In this document: positions 20,346-32,677 of the stretch, in pieces | Layout: each line of letters begins with the position of its first letter | How positions within the stretch are numbered: position 1 is the stretch's first letter | Assembly (NCBI GenBank): GCA_037176845.1 | Contig: JAYKXP010000023.1 | Location: 1 to 64,000, forward strand | Source: Paramarasmius palmivorus | Lineage: Eukaryota > Basidiomycota > Agaricomycetes > Agaricales > Marasmiaceae | Direction of reading: 5' to 3' | Length of the DNA: 64,000 nt | Position numbers and translations under genes: made by a program | Notes under the pieces: generated by a model | What the model saw: only the letters and a program-made list of their open reading frames with translations | Database searches by the model: none | Told to the model about the DNA's origin: nothing

Positions 20346-23300
20346 TCAGATATTTATGAGACTCCCCTGAGTTCCCGAGCTGGCACCATCTGTACCCACC
20401 TGTTCCTCGTCTGCTGGAGTGACACCAGTTGCGAGGATTGGGGGAAAGTCTGACGTGGTTGAGTAGGCGGCATCTGCGGATGTATGTGTTGACTTGCGTT
20501 TCCGCCCAGTAGGTTTCCGTGGTTCCATTTCTGGTTTCTGCTTCGATTTCTTCGATGACTGCTGACCAGTTGATTTCTCCAGTTGTTTGCGTGCCTTTTC
20601 TTCCGCTGCACGCTCTTTCTGTACCACTCTCTCCTGCTTTTGGTTCCTCATGCGCCTTGCTGCATCTGTCTGCAATTGAGCTTGTTCAACTGCACTCAAA
20701 GGTACCCTCTGAAGCTGGGATCGCAACTCTTGGGGTATCACGTCGAATATGATGGAGTAGTTGTGAATTGAATGTGTGTTGAGGATGTATTGCTGAGTAT
20801 CCGCGTGCTTTATCAGGTCACGAAGGCGTGTTGTTTCATCATGACCTTGGGCAATCCTCCGTTTCTCAAGTTCCTTGCACTCTGCATGAATACAGTCATG
20901 CTGTACATTCACGCTACAGATTACTTCCTATAATGATAGATAAGTACAGCTTCAATTCGTTATAAAGCAGGCTTACAGCTGTAGTAAGGACCAAGTCCTT
21001 TGGAATAGGCTTGAGACACGGCATACGCAGAACAAGGTGTGGATTCGGAAGGAACTGGAACTGCTGAACGAGGATTGTGACAGCTTTCCAAGGTTGTGTA
21101 GTTACCGCCAAAATCTCTATTGCCCGACCAATGTACAAGAACTGTGATGTACCGTTATGAACGTATAAGCTGAATAAATAACAGGCACATACCTTGTCAT
21201 CCCCGTTACGGAAGATTAAAAAAGTGTTAACAGCTACTTCATCGCCGTTACATGCGACTACGGATTTGGCAGAGAGATAAGTACCACGAGTGAGCAAGCT
21301 GTGTGAACCATCTTGCATCACCTTCGACACCATAGTCTTGTCCCATGAAAGGGTTGGCCGCTTTCCTTTTCGCTGGTAATGAACTTGGCCTGTATCAATG
21401 TGAGAACCTGAGAAGAGGGTGCAAGTGTAAAGATCACACCTGCCGAGTTTAGTGTCTTGCCCCAGCGAGCAAAATCTAGAGCTAACAGTTTCCGGTGTTC
21501 CGGATGCTCCTCAACATACGAAAGTATGGCAGGTCCGGCAGTCACCCATTTCCGCGAGACCGGGTCAAACCAGTATCCACCTGCGACAATATGCTTCACC
21601 ATGTCTTGAAATGCGAAAGTACGGCACGAATCATGGCTAGGAGATTGTCGATTACTATGGGTGCATGACAGGCGGAAGACATGGTTATAAGACTCATATT
21701 TCTCGGTAGAAAAGATGAGCGCGGGGCCAAATCGGCGGATATAAAGGGGTAGATGAATGAGGAAGTGGAACTTGGGCTTGGAGACCAGGATACTGGGTGA
21801 GCACTGAGCCGTTAGATTAAGTAGTGAATGGATAGTCGTGGTAAGGTTGGCCTTGAGAAAGGTTAGAAGAGTGCCGAGAGATTATTGATCAGCTGCCCGT
21901 ACCAGATACACTTCAAGATCCTTAATTTCAGTATGCCAGATCAAAACGACAAGTTCTCCGATTACAATCCATGTGTCCAGGACTTGTTTTGGTATCAGAT
22001 TATAGACCAGAAAAGGCATGATCTGAGCAAGGGTCTTGAAGTGCTTCCCGATAAGGCTACCCTTATAGTTGCACATATATTCGGCCATTACACGGGGAAC
22101 GTTCAAGCCATTTTCGTTGACGGAAGCGAGTCTGGTCTCGAATAGCTTGAACGATTTTGACGATTCCAAAAGTCGCACTGTCTGGCCCCAGAAGTACTTC
22201 ACTACTCCAAGCAGTATGGTGTGAAGTATCTCAGTTGGCGTGTCAAGATGGATATCAACACCTGTTGGAAAAGACTGTTATTACAAACTAACATGACGGC
22301 CTGAGCGAGAACTCACCAGGAGTGTCGAAAACCGGGTTTATTGGGTACTCAAGCAACAAATTCTTCATCTCTTCCTTCAGCTTTTCTTGCACTGGTCGCT
22401 GAGCATCTTCGTTTCTTTGCACTGTGGCATACATCTTGATTCCCGATGCCAATACGGCTTGAACGGCGGGATTGCTCGAAGCATCAGAAGTCCCGGTTTC
22501 AGTCTTATGAGTACCGACTTTATCAGTACCGCCAAAGAGTGTTGCTCGCTGAATTTGCTCGTGGATTTGCGCAAGTGTTTCTGCCGGCGTTCTCAGATCA
22601 GCAGACTGCCGGGATAATGTCAGATTAATGAGTAATATGGATTTCTGCTTCACATACCTCGAATAGTTTTGGGAAGCCTTCATCGGATTCCTTTTCGGCT
22701 TTTGTTCCTCCAACCTTGCAGGTCCTGCAAAAGAGGTTGCAGTTAAGGCCGAAATGACTGGCTTCAATCGCCTGCATTGGATTATCACCGGCGAAGAAAA
22801 AAGGGTATGGGCGCAGGATGCATTCTTCGTTATGCAGGCTGTCAAGTGCGGTGACACCATCAACTTGACACTTCCTATGATTGATATGAATTTGAGATCC
22901 CCGGCTATGCACTGTCACTTACTTGACATCGTCGAGAAACCCTTTAAGGAGCTCTAACGGCTCTGCGTGGGGCGAAGAAGAGAAGAATCGGATGAAAAAC
23001 TCCTTCTCAATCATCTCCCTCGGGAGAAGACAGTTGGAAATATAAATTGCGTGATGTTTGTTCCATTGCTTGGATATATTCCCACTCACGTCGTCAAGGA
23101 AGACGATTATGGGAACTGCATAAACCATCCGGTTCTTCGCTCTTGCTCGCCACGGGTGTGGATTTGTCGCCGAGGAATGTTGCTGAGAACATTCTGTCAT
23201 ATCTTTCAGTGTCCGAAGACAAATGCAAAGAACGCCATAATTACCACAAAAGGGAAGCTGTAGTTTACCGTCCTTGAGAAGCTCCTCGTGGTTCTGACGA

Positions 23301-24854
23301 AAGCGGGCAGTGTTGAGACAGGACATTTGAGAGGATACTTTGTAGCCATCCTATAGCCAGGTCAAACTGACGAATCTTATTGACTAAACCCAAAGCGCAC
23401 CTCTGTCCTAGTGACATCCCAACCAAGAGCAAATAGAACGAGGTGTTCCTCGACCTTTTCGCCATCTTTTGCGGTCACCGTCCGAGTGAAAAAACGATCA
23501 GGAATAAAATAGCCTCCGGCCTTGGTACGGAGAAGCTCCCCGACAAAGTATAACCTATCGTCGACTCGGACTGTCAATGTGAGAACATCCCGAGGTAAGC
23601 TGGCCATCTTCGACCCCTGGTTTGCTTGAGTGATGTGTGAATCGTCGTGCGGATACGGCGACATCAACTTTCGGATGTTTGGGGTAGCAAAGTCCTGTCC
23701 AATTCCAAGAACCTTGTTAGGCACTTTCGCACTAAACCAACGCAGCTTACCTTGGCAATCGCTTTCCCCAAACTATTCCGATAGAAAATGTTCCCAGAAC
23801 CAGCTACCACCTTCTCCGTTGGATTTCCGATCATCTCCTCGATTTTCTTTGCGCACGAGTTGATACTGTCGAGATTCGGAACATTGGGAGCGCCGAGCTC
23901 CTTTGCCCATGATATGACCGCCTTTTTCTGGGCCTTAGAGAACCGAAGCCTCGGTGAAGTGAAAAGAAGATGAGTTAAAAACATCTAGTAAAAAATAAGC
24001 TATTGGATCAATACCAGCAGAGATATATGACTCACCGCCTTTGAAGGGTATGGGTAAGTACTGGTATCTTTAGAGGGAATGGAGGATTTTGAATTTGATG
24101 AGGACGGTGTATGGTCTACAACGATGTCAGATGGTATTATTGGCTTGGATACAAAGATATGTTCACCTTCATTTTCATTTTCATCTTCGTCGTCGTCTTC
24201 GTCTTCGTCGTCGTCTTCGTCGTCTTCTTCGTCTTCGTCCTCATCTCTATTACAACCACTCTCTCGTTCAGCTTCTTCAGGTGCCGGACAAGAAAGGCGC
24301 ATTAATCCGTCCTCAAGCAGACTCAGGAGGTTTTGTAAGTCATCATCCTGCTCTCCTGCTTCCTCTTCCTCTTCTTCCTCTTCCCTTCCTTCCTCTCCTA
24401 TTCCCGCCTCCTCTCCCATTCCTGATGCCTCTCCAATTTCCGTTTCACGTTCTTGATATGCCTCCGAGATGGTCCTATCCGTGAAATTGACCATTTCAAT
24501 ATCCTGCAAGTCTGCGAATGGAAGCAGACCCAGCGTCGAGGTGAGCTTCTGTCCAGCATGCGAAGACGATGTTATGCGAGGGGCGGAAACATGAGGAGTG
24601 TATGCCGTAGAATTTGCGCGGAAATTTCGTTCTTCATGCTGGGGCGTTTCCTCCCTCGAATTTTTTTGCTTCGTCAGCCCAGCTTGATGAACCGCATATT
24701 GTATGTGGCTTTGTACGGTCTTGCGTAACATTGTCCGGTATTCACCTCCCACCTTGGGACAAACTAAACAAGCAATACGATGGTGTGACTTTTGACGTGA
24801 ACTAGAGTCCACTACCTGGAAAACTGTAGCGAAAATGAGTCTTTCTGGAAGCAA
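20346..24854 (-). CDS. gene A of A/B module, large zinc-finger/acidic protein, possibly transposase-related
   Basis: About ten exons encode a protein of roughly 1,100-1,200 residues. I recognise it as a multi-copy Agaricomycete family without known function. In order: zinc-finger-like CLVCPKVGGEYRTMLRKTVQSHI region near 24780-24720; a long Glu/Asp tract near 24180-24400; LRFSKAQKKAVISWAKELGA (about 23930); TVRVDDRLYFVGELL (about 23570); FLDDVSGNISKQWNKHH (about 23060); FFAGDNPMQA and CNLFCRTCKVGG (about 22780-22730); HLDTPTEILHTILLGVVKYF (about 22250-22200); RRFGPALIFSTEKYESYNHV region (about 21730); a Lys/Arg-rich tail ending at 20346. The layout (N-terminal finger, spaced acidic residues, CxxC insert, HT..LGV helix) recalls Plavaka/Tnp2/KDZ-type transposases, but this is inference. 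An intron at 21852-21902 (51 nt, in phase) contains a stop and a CTAAC branch site. The start is uncertain: a CAG near 24816 may be an acceptor from an exon further upstream. Confidence 0.75.
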
Positions 24855-24990
24855 ATTCGGGCGAACAAATACCTTTTGGATCCAAAATGTTCAAGGACAT
24901 GACGGGCGAGAGCAAGACTATGACTTCCGGAATTGTGCCAAACTCCGAACATTGCACGTGTTGTCAGCATTGAAACGTTGATCATTAACC

Positions 24991-25800
24991 ATGACATCCA
25001 CTTCCTTAGTATTTCTCCAAAAACTCTCTGGTTTCAGCTCTAGAGATCCTCGGCCCTCAATTTCTCAGTTCCCCACTATCTCTACACAACTTATCCAGGT
25101 CAAAGAATTTCCTTCCGACTTCGAAGGATACATCGTATGTCAATGCTCAAACACCCGCAGCATCCACATCCTGACATGGGCTTTCAGCCTTTGACAGTTT
25201 CCGTTTCCGTTCCAGAAGAATACTCTGCGTATTTGGTGCCCGTTCTGGTCGAAAATAACTCATCATTGTCCTCCTGTGACACGGCTCTCCATCCAGGCAA
25301 TAGCCAGTCTCCCAGCTCTCCCAATGTTTGATGTCTAATTTCTTTTATAAGTTGGTGGCTATACTGACCATGTCCCCCAGGCTCGTCGTCGTCTACCGCC
25401 GTTTGTACCGCTCCCAGCGGACTTCGATCATTCATCCAAGACTCATTGGAAGAGCTTGATAAACCCCATCGAGGGCTGGTTGGTTCGACTGTGGCAAAGA
25501 GACATGGTTGGGACGGATGATTGGGCTTGGGGTATTGATGCCTTTTGGATGGTATTCACTGCTGTTTATTCTGAATTTCCAACTGGGGAGTGGCAACCTT
25601 GGAATGCGGCGATCCCCATCAGCGGAACGTTTATCGAGGATTGGCTGACCTGTAGAAGTCGCGATACAGATACCGACGAAGTACTTGTATTTCAGCCAGA
25701 CCCTCTCATTCTAGACGACATATGGCACCGTTTTCGACTACATCTCCAGCGTTACATCGGAAGGGAAGAAGTGCGCCGAGGGGAAGCAGACGCATCCTAG
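24991..25800 (+). CDS. small uncharacterised gene divergent from gene A
   Basis: Three exons join in phase: 24991-25134 (start MTSTSLVFLQKLSGF), about 25192-25329 (PLTVSVSVPEEYSAYLVPVL, then a Ser-rich stretch) and 25382-25800 (ARRRLPPFVPLPADF, then Trp-rich NPIEGWLVRLWQRD and WQPWNAAIPISG), giving about 230 residues and ending GEADAS. The second donor (GTTTGA) is weak. No known domain, signal peptide or membrane segment is seen. Its start lies about 140 bp from the first usable start of gene A on the opposite strand, so the two probably share a promoter region. It could belong to the A/B module or be an unrelated host gene. Confidence 0.55.
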
Positions 25801-27059
25801 ATACCTGTGTATGGTATATTGTCAAATGCAAATGTGTATAACTTTCAGCAGTGTTTTAATTGTATTACGGAGGAGGCCATACACTAAACCAAGAAGTATA
25901 AGTAGTAATACGAGCATGCTTATATGCGAAAGAGTCAAGCTCTCGAGGGTGCCGTCACTCTTACGGGACATAGGTGCTGCAGACACGCTGCAGATACGCT
26001 GCATACTGCGTGCATAAAGCAGCAATTTACAGGCGACAGAAATTCCCAGATTATTTACGGCGTCATCCAGGAAATTGTGTACAACATATACCGAGCTGCT
26101 GCCGGGATCCTGCTCCCCAACGAGATGTCGCTTGACGCAATCCGACACGATCCGACGCCATCTGAGAAATCATTTAAAATCTGACGTCTGCCGATACTCA
26201 CTTGATGTTCTGTAAGAACTTACATCTGCGATAAAAAATTCTTGGGCCTGTGGTCCGTGCGCAGCTCAGGGTCAAACCGACTTCGAGAAGACTTTCTCCC
26301 ACGTCCCATTCTTTCCTTCCTACCACCACCATCTCCTCTACCCAACCCATATCCTGCTTCATCTGCTCTATCCATGCCAAAGGACATACAGTACGCGTTC
26401 TAGATTGAGGAAACATTGGCTCCGTGTACGTTTTGCATCTCATTTCTTGTTTTATTGAATTCTAACAGCAGTGCGACGAGTAGGCTACCTTTGGATATCA
26501 GTACTTTGGGTTCGAACTTGCGGTGAGTCTAGTGGTCCTTTCATATAACGTTATCACCCTAACGACAACACATTATGAAGGACAGTGATACCGTTTCATG
26601 AGAAGACTCGTTGCTGGGAGAAGAGATGTATCATGTAGAGAGTAGGGATCATGGATTTCGGTGTCTAGGGATGGTAGGGCATAGGGTTGGGGCGTGGTTG
26701 GGATCCAGCGGTGGGCATCTACGTGGCTGACTCGTAGTCGTAACGCGTAACGCGTAGAGTTGATGTATTGTATTTAGAGTATGTTCTTGAATATATGTTT
26801 TATTTACGCTAATAAAACCCAAAGGGAACCGAGCCTAGAACCAAGAAATACCCATAACCAGTACTGTGTCAGAAATTATCAGGTAGCGTCCAATAACGTC
26901 TGATAACGTCCGTGAAAACTCCCACTTAAGGACGCTATTCGACACCATCCGACGTTATTCGACAAATGGGAAGGGCATCAAATGACGTCGGATAGCATCA
27001 GATAAAACCCCACTGGGCCTGCTCCTCGGCTCACCTGGATATTTGTCACACAGCAACGA
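25801..27059. other. intergenic, degenerate short repeats
   Basis: No gene recognised. Degenerate repeats of roughly 11-12 bp of the type ATCCGACGNNAT occur around 26134-26165 and again at 26880-27005 (for example TCCAATAACGTCTGATAACG). A short tandem CGCTGCAGATACGCTGCATA-like run lies near 25985-26010 and an AACGCGTAACGCGTAG run near 26744. These could be remnants of a small DNA transposon. Confidence 0.4.
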
Positions 27060-27072
27060 CTTGGGAATTCAA

Positions 27073-27099
27073 GCCTGCACTCAAGAGTGCAGTCAGGCA
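27073..27099 (-). repeat. 3'-terminal hairpin of Helentron element 2
   Basis: CTGCACTC-AA-GAGTGCAG (plus strand) forms a perfect 8-bp stem and differs from the element 1 hairpin by one compensatory base-pair change. Confidence 0.75.
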
Positions 27100-27339
27100 C
27101 GAATTCGTAAAAAGACTTAATTATATATGCCAAAGCTATCTTTGTGTTGTCAATATGTATCTTTGGTTGGTGTATTTCTTTGACTTAATATTTTGTTCTG
27201 ATATATAAAGCACTATTTTATCATTATACATTCAACTCATATATGAGATGGTGCATTGAACATTCCATGAAATTGCCATGAAATCATAGCATCTTTGTCA
27301 CTGATTTTCTTCTCATAGCTAAGTTTCTCACCCCCAATA

Positions 27340-29990
27340 ACCCCATAGCCAGCTATAGCAGGTTAATGGGTAGTTAAGAGGGGGTTTAAACCACCCTTTA
27401 CTGGTATGTACCAGTATTCAAAAAGTTATGACATTGATTACCTGAACTAACTAGTTTTACAAGATTGTACTATGAATACAACATTGCACAAAATGACAAG
27501 TGGACATAACCTGGATAGTACCCCCCTTATCTGATAAAACCTGCAGATACCCTGATATGCCAGGTTAGAGAGATTAAGCCCAAGGTACCCCCCTCCATCA
27601 TGACCTCCCAATACTTGCCATTACCTCACCTAAACTCATCGCAACCTCAACTACTTGGCACAACAAGTTTACCAAGTTCACTGCAAGTCAAGGGAGAGCT
27701 TAACTAGTGAAGATAGGTTAAGGGGTTATGAATGGTTTAGGATGTAATGAACAGTTAAGATAGTTGTGTCAAGTTAACAAGTTTATGTCTGTACTTTTTT
27801 GTAGCACAAAAGATATTCTAATATTCCTCATGATGGATAATGCATGCAGCAGCAAATAAGAAACTGATAGAAATTTATATTGGTGTTTTACCTATGTATT
27901 ACATGACTATATAACATTGTTCTATATAGCTCAACGTAAAATATGATGTTGTACTCATACCCAACCTGAAAGTGAACTCATATTAGTAAAGAATCAAGCT
28001 CAGAAGTAGAAATCATATACATACTCAATCACATCCATATACATTCAAGTTGGGCAAGTGCTTGTCTATACTGTACAAGATTTAGAACAGGAGAGTAACA
28101 GCCTACACAAAGAATGTCCTTGAAAGTTCTAGAATTGATGAGGCTGTGCAGGCACCTTTCTACCGGCCAGGCAGGTATGGAAAGCAATGGAAAAGCTACC
28201 GAAATTTCTGTCCTTTTCTTCCTTCTTCACTCCTAGACTTTATCTACCCTTGTAGAATTAATGAGTGCATGGTACATTCAGTGTAAGCATACAATTCACC
28301 ATTTCAAAGACTTACACTGCCAAGTCAGATTCATAGTTTCCGGGATTGTTCAATGATTATTACAAGCAGATTGTTTCTAGAAGACAGTCCCATGGGCTAC
28401 TCCCTCCTTTGTTAACTTCACTTTAACCTATTGTGAATGAAAATGAAAACATATTTCAATCTATATGGTCTGATTCCACCAAGTCAGCTTGAGCTCTAAC
28501 TTAGCCTGGTCTGGCAGTGGTATGTTGTGCTTTCCCATTTTTGTCATTCTCAGAGTTGTTAATAAGTATGTACAGGTTTCTCAGAGTGTGCCTGGCCATT
28601 TTAAATTATTCAACATCTCTAAGCCTGATGAGGGAGACAGAGAGTGATACATTGGTATCCGTTATGTCTATTTTACTCATATCTCAAAGCTACAGCTCCC
28701 ATGCCCAGTCAATGACATAGATTATGTGGCACCTTCAGAAGCTTTGGTTTGAGTAACCCCCACAGTACAATGTGCAGGCTCCACTTCCACCATCTAGCCA
28801 ATTCTATCTCCATGATTCCTCTCCACTTTTGGAGACAGAGTTAACAGTCATGTCCAATTTCAAATTCATGAGGGTGAGGATGGTTAGAGAAAGAGGCAGA
28901 AATAGAGATAGGTTCAAAATTGTGATTGGGAGCCCTTTTGTTACTTAGTGTGCATATATTGTATTACTGACTTGGACTATCCACCACCATGCAAAGCACA
29001 GGTAGCTTGCTAGTATTATATCCATCAGACACAGAAGGGAGCATAAAGGTTTTGACTTACTAGTGTAGGTATGGTGCATATATATACACCTGGGTCCTGC
29101 TGGTTGAGGTATGATACTGACAACAACACTCAGATGATCAGTCCAATACCCTCAACACAAGAAGATATAACATACCTTAGGCCCTATATGATAATGAAGC
29201 CTTTGTCAATGGAAACACAGATGTTGAGAACAGTGAGCACAGAACTAAGCCATAGTGGGCTGACAGGACTGAAAGTGATGACAATAGGTGATGATTGTGG
29301 GCTATAGCAATGATGACAGCAAGTACACCAGCAGTGAGAAGTGATGACAGTGATGGCGATGAGCAATGACAATGAGTGATGATGGTGGTGGCAGTAATAA
29401 GTGGTGACAGTGTCAATGGCAATGGAAATGATAACAATGAAGAGTGATGATAGTAACAACAATAGTATCAATAATGTCAAGGAGGAACTGAGGGCAAGGG
29501 TGGTTAGGATGATACGAGATAATGGTGAGTACACTGAGAACAATGTTGAGGGGGGTGATGAGATGTTGAGGATGATGAGGATGACGTTGGTGACAGTGAC
29601 AGCACTAGTAGTATGGTCCATGGAGATGGTGGTTCAAGGTTAAGATGTAAAAAAGCAAAGTTTGAAATTTTTGGGGTTTAAATATGTCATGTTGAAGGGG
29701 TCTTGCCCTATGTGACTGTCCAGAATCTGGACAATTTTGCTCTGCTCACATGCTCCCTTATCTGCAATAATGTCATTACACTGGACAGGATTTTTGTTTA
29801 TTCCTCAAGACATAGAAATCCTGAGAAAATCACCCTAAACCCTCACAACCCCTATAACCAGTTATGGTGGGTTAGAGGAAGGTTATGAGGAGGTTGAAAC
29901 TACCCGTTAACCAGTAAGTGCAGATATTTAAAGGCCATAATAGCTATTACTAATACTAACTAGTTTTATAAAGTTGTGCTACAGTTACAA
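27340..29990. repeat. diverged direct repeats within element 2
   Basis: About 27340-27490 and about 29840-29990 share ordered blocks (ACCCC-TATA(A/G)CCAG, a GGTTA..GGGT block, ACTAACTAGTTTTA, then a poorly conserved tail around TACAAC). The interval of about 2.5 kb between them could be a nested insertion with long diverged terminal repeats, but the similarity is patchy. Confidence 0.35.
29240..29640. repeat. low-complexity ATGATG/GTGG-rich tract
   Basis: Imperfect short-period purine-rich repeats (TGATGATGG, GGTGGCAGT, GATGAGGATG) cover about 400 bp. Open frames on both strands here are by-products of the repeat. Confidence 0.6.
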
Positions 29991-31090
29991 CATCTAATGG
30001 CACCATTGAGATATAGGTGAGTGCATCCACCCTTAACTGGTTATGCCAATTTGACATTTTGTGTGATGAACTTGGTACCTCACAGCATTAGAATATAGAT
30101 GAGTGTATCTACCTATAACCTGGCTTGTCATCTTGTCATTTTGTGTGATGATAGACTGGTATAGAGAGGTGTGTCCTTGAAGTGCTGATGCCATTGACCT
30201 CTACATACTCTGACTCAGGTGATAATTGTACAACCAAAGAGAACTTCTAGACACTGCTTAATACCAATGCAAACATATCTGCAAGAGTGGAATATCCTTG
30301 TTGGTTACAGACAGTAGTTGTGCCTGCTCATTGCTAGCATTCTGCTGGCTCCTTACAGGCTCAGTGTGTGGAATCTTGGGTGAATGCAACAAGCATTGTA
30401 AACTGAAAAGAAAAAGTGTAAATGACACTGGAACATCATTGTGGCCCAGAAGGGCCTAGATATAGCTGTTCTTACAGAGGTAGTAAATATAGAAGGTAGT
30501 TTACATTCCTACCCTTTAACTTGTTAAAAATCAATGTAACAGGATAAGTCCAAGGTATGATGTTGAATTCCAGCACCTTCTTATTAGACAGCTACATCTA
30601 CTGTTGACTGTATTGGGGAGATTTACAGGTTGGTATAACTGACTCTAACCTGACATGCTGTCTCATATCCTAATATGGGCACCTGTAACTTGATATGCCA
30701 GGTTACAGTGACAGGGTCATGCCCTACTGCAACTTAACATCTCTACTACAACTGGATACAGTGTATTTCCAGATGTAGTGGGTATAATTTAAGGATAGGA
30801 AATTATAGCTGATTAATACTAGCTCAAGAACATTTTTTTCCTTGCTCAGTTCTTTGGAATAATATCTACATAAGCCAATATAGCTATATAACCTTTTGTG
30901 TGATGGATATAAGTATTTACATGTTACACTTGAATACTTTATGCTACCTAATTATGTATTAATTGTTGAGATATACAATACATGGGTTATGATATATGAT
31001 TAACTTACAGTAATGTGTCTTGAACACACTAGAATCTTTGTCTATGATGAGGTATAGTGTATTGTATCAGTTGAGTATACAAAGGCACAA

Positions 31091-31180
31091 TGGTATAGTG
31101 GTTAGCAATGGCCTCGGAAATTGTTGATTACAAGCACAGGGCAAGGCCTATGGTTCAATTCCTTCTAGAAACACTATACC
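31091..31180 (+). other. tRNA-like fold with A and B boxes (element 2)
   Basis: Second copy of the segment at 8007-8096: A box TGGTATAGTGG at 31091-31101, B box-like GGTTCAATTCC at 31152-31162, and the closing repeat CACTATACC at 31172-31180. The hairpin GTGCGCGATC/GATCGCGCAC follows at 31217-31243, as in element 1. Confidence 0.5.
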
Positions 31181-31482
31181 GAAATGTTTTCTATCTATCA
31201 AATGCTGAGTAAGACTGTGCGCGATCTGAGTGGGATCGCGCACTGACTTACTAATCCTGTTGAAATTATTTTATCTCATCAACAATCAAGAACTTCTCCT
31301 TATATCTGAGCTACTCTTTTAGATGATAATATGTGAGTTGTTATCAACAATGTTTGCAGAAGACTATAGCCTAATGTACCCTAGAAGTGGTCCTCTACAA
31401 TTAGGGAGTAAAAGAATGCAAAACAAGTAGCTAAAGTAGCAGGTACAAGGAAAACCATATCTTAGATCATGAGATATAGGCC

Positions 31483-32677
31483 AGATATTGACATGGGGTA
31501 AGTTGGAGGACCTGGATACATTAAATACAAGCCTGGGGACACCAAATAGTACATAGATTGGTGGGATAATGGTGCTTAAATATCAAAAATACTGAAAATC
31601 TCCAAAATTAGGGGAATAAAATTACAGAATGGGATGTAGTGCAGCTAGGGCTTAGATATTGCGAATCAGAGGTGATATATATGTCCCCTTGATGGGTTTA
31701 CAATCCTGGAGAGCTGCCTATTTTTCCAGATTTATTACAGCTAAATTCGCTTTTTTTGGACATGGGTAATACTATACCACAGGGAATGATTGAGATGGGC
31801 TAATTCTTGTTCATAACCCACTCTAGGGTGTATAGATGATGAAAATATGCTTGCCCAAGCACTCCTGTATGGGCAACACCTTGTTTAATCCAATGTATTG
31901 TACAGTTATGTAATATGGGCAGTAACACATGAATAACACCTCAGGGAAGCATCCCAGCACCAAGGGAAGTTCAGAATCAAGTTCAGGCACCCAAAATACA
32001 CTTTCCTACCATGAAAGGACATTTTTTGATTACATCTGTATGTTGCTACATAAAAAATACATAAAAAATCGCATTTTTAGGGGTTTTTTTGTACTGGAGC
32101 ATGGGGATTGCTCCTAAAATCACCAGAAATGAATGAGAGACCGTTCACTATGCATAGAACAGGAATATCAATTGCCTTCATGAATCCCATGACAGGAATC
32201 CATATGCCAGACTGATCAATTCTTGCACAATTACAGAAAACATGTAATATGAATGTAGTATTGCAGGGAGTGAACTGGGAACTTGGAGAGCCTCAAAATC
32301 ACATTCAGAATGAAAAATCAGTCAAGAATACATCCAGAGTTGAAGGAAATCCATCCACAATTGACTTCAATATGCATACATCAATTTAAATGCACAAGTC
32401 TATGTGCAATATATGTTTACTTTAAACATGTAACTTGTCAGATACATATATCAAGATTGTAATCCCACCCAGGGAACATATATATCATCTCTCATGCACA
32501 ATATCTAAGCTCCAGCTTCCTTACATCTTATACTGTAATTTTATTCCCCCAATTTCGGAGATTTTCAGTATTTTAGATATTTAAACACCATTATCCCACT
32601 AAACTATGGACTATTTGATATGCCCAGGCTTGTATTTAATGTATCTAAATCCTCCAACTTACCCTATGGCAATATCT
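31483..32677. repeat. long inverted repeat inside Helentron element 2
   Basis: Arms at 31483-31683 and 32477-32677, matching the pair in element 1 in position and sequence. Confidence 0.65.

Noticed and set aside
24079..24484. Open frames of 125-131 codons on the plus strand with Ser or Arg/Leu runs
   Set aside because: They are antisense to the acidic Glu/Asp tract of gene A and only mirror its repeats.
29184..29621. 145-codon minus-strand open frame rich in Ser, Leu, Ile and His
   Set aside because: It lies entirely in an ATGATG-type low-complexity tract; the composition is a by-product of the repeat.
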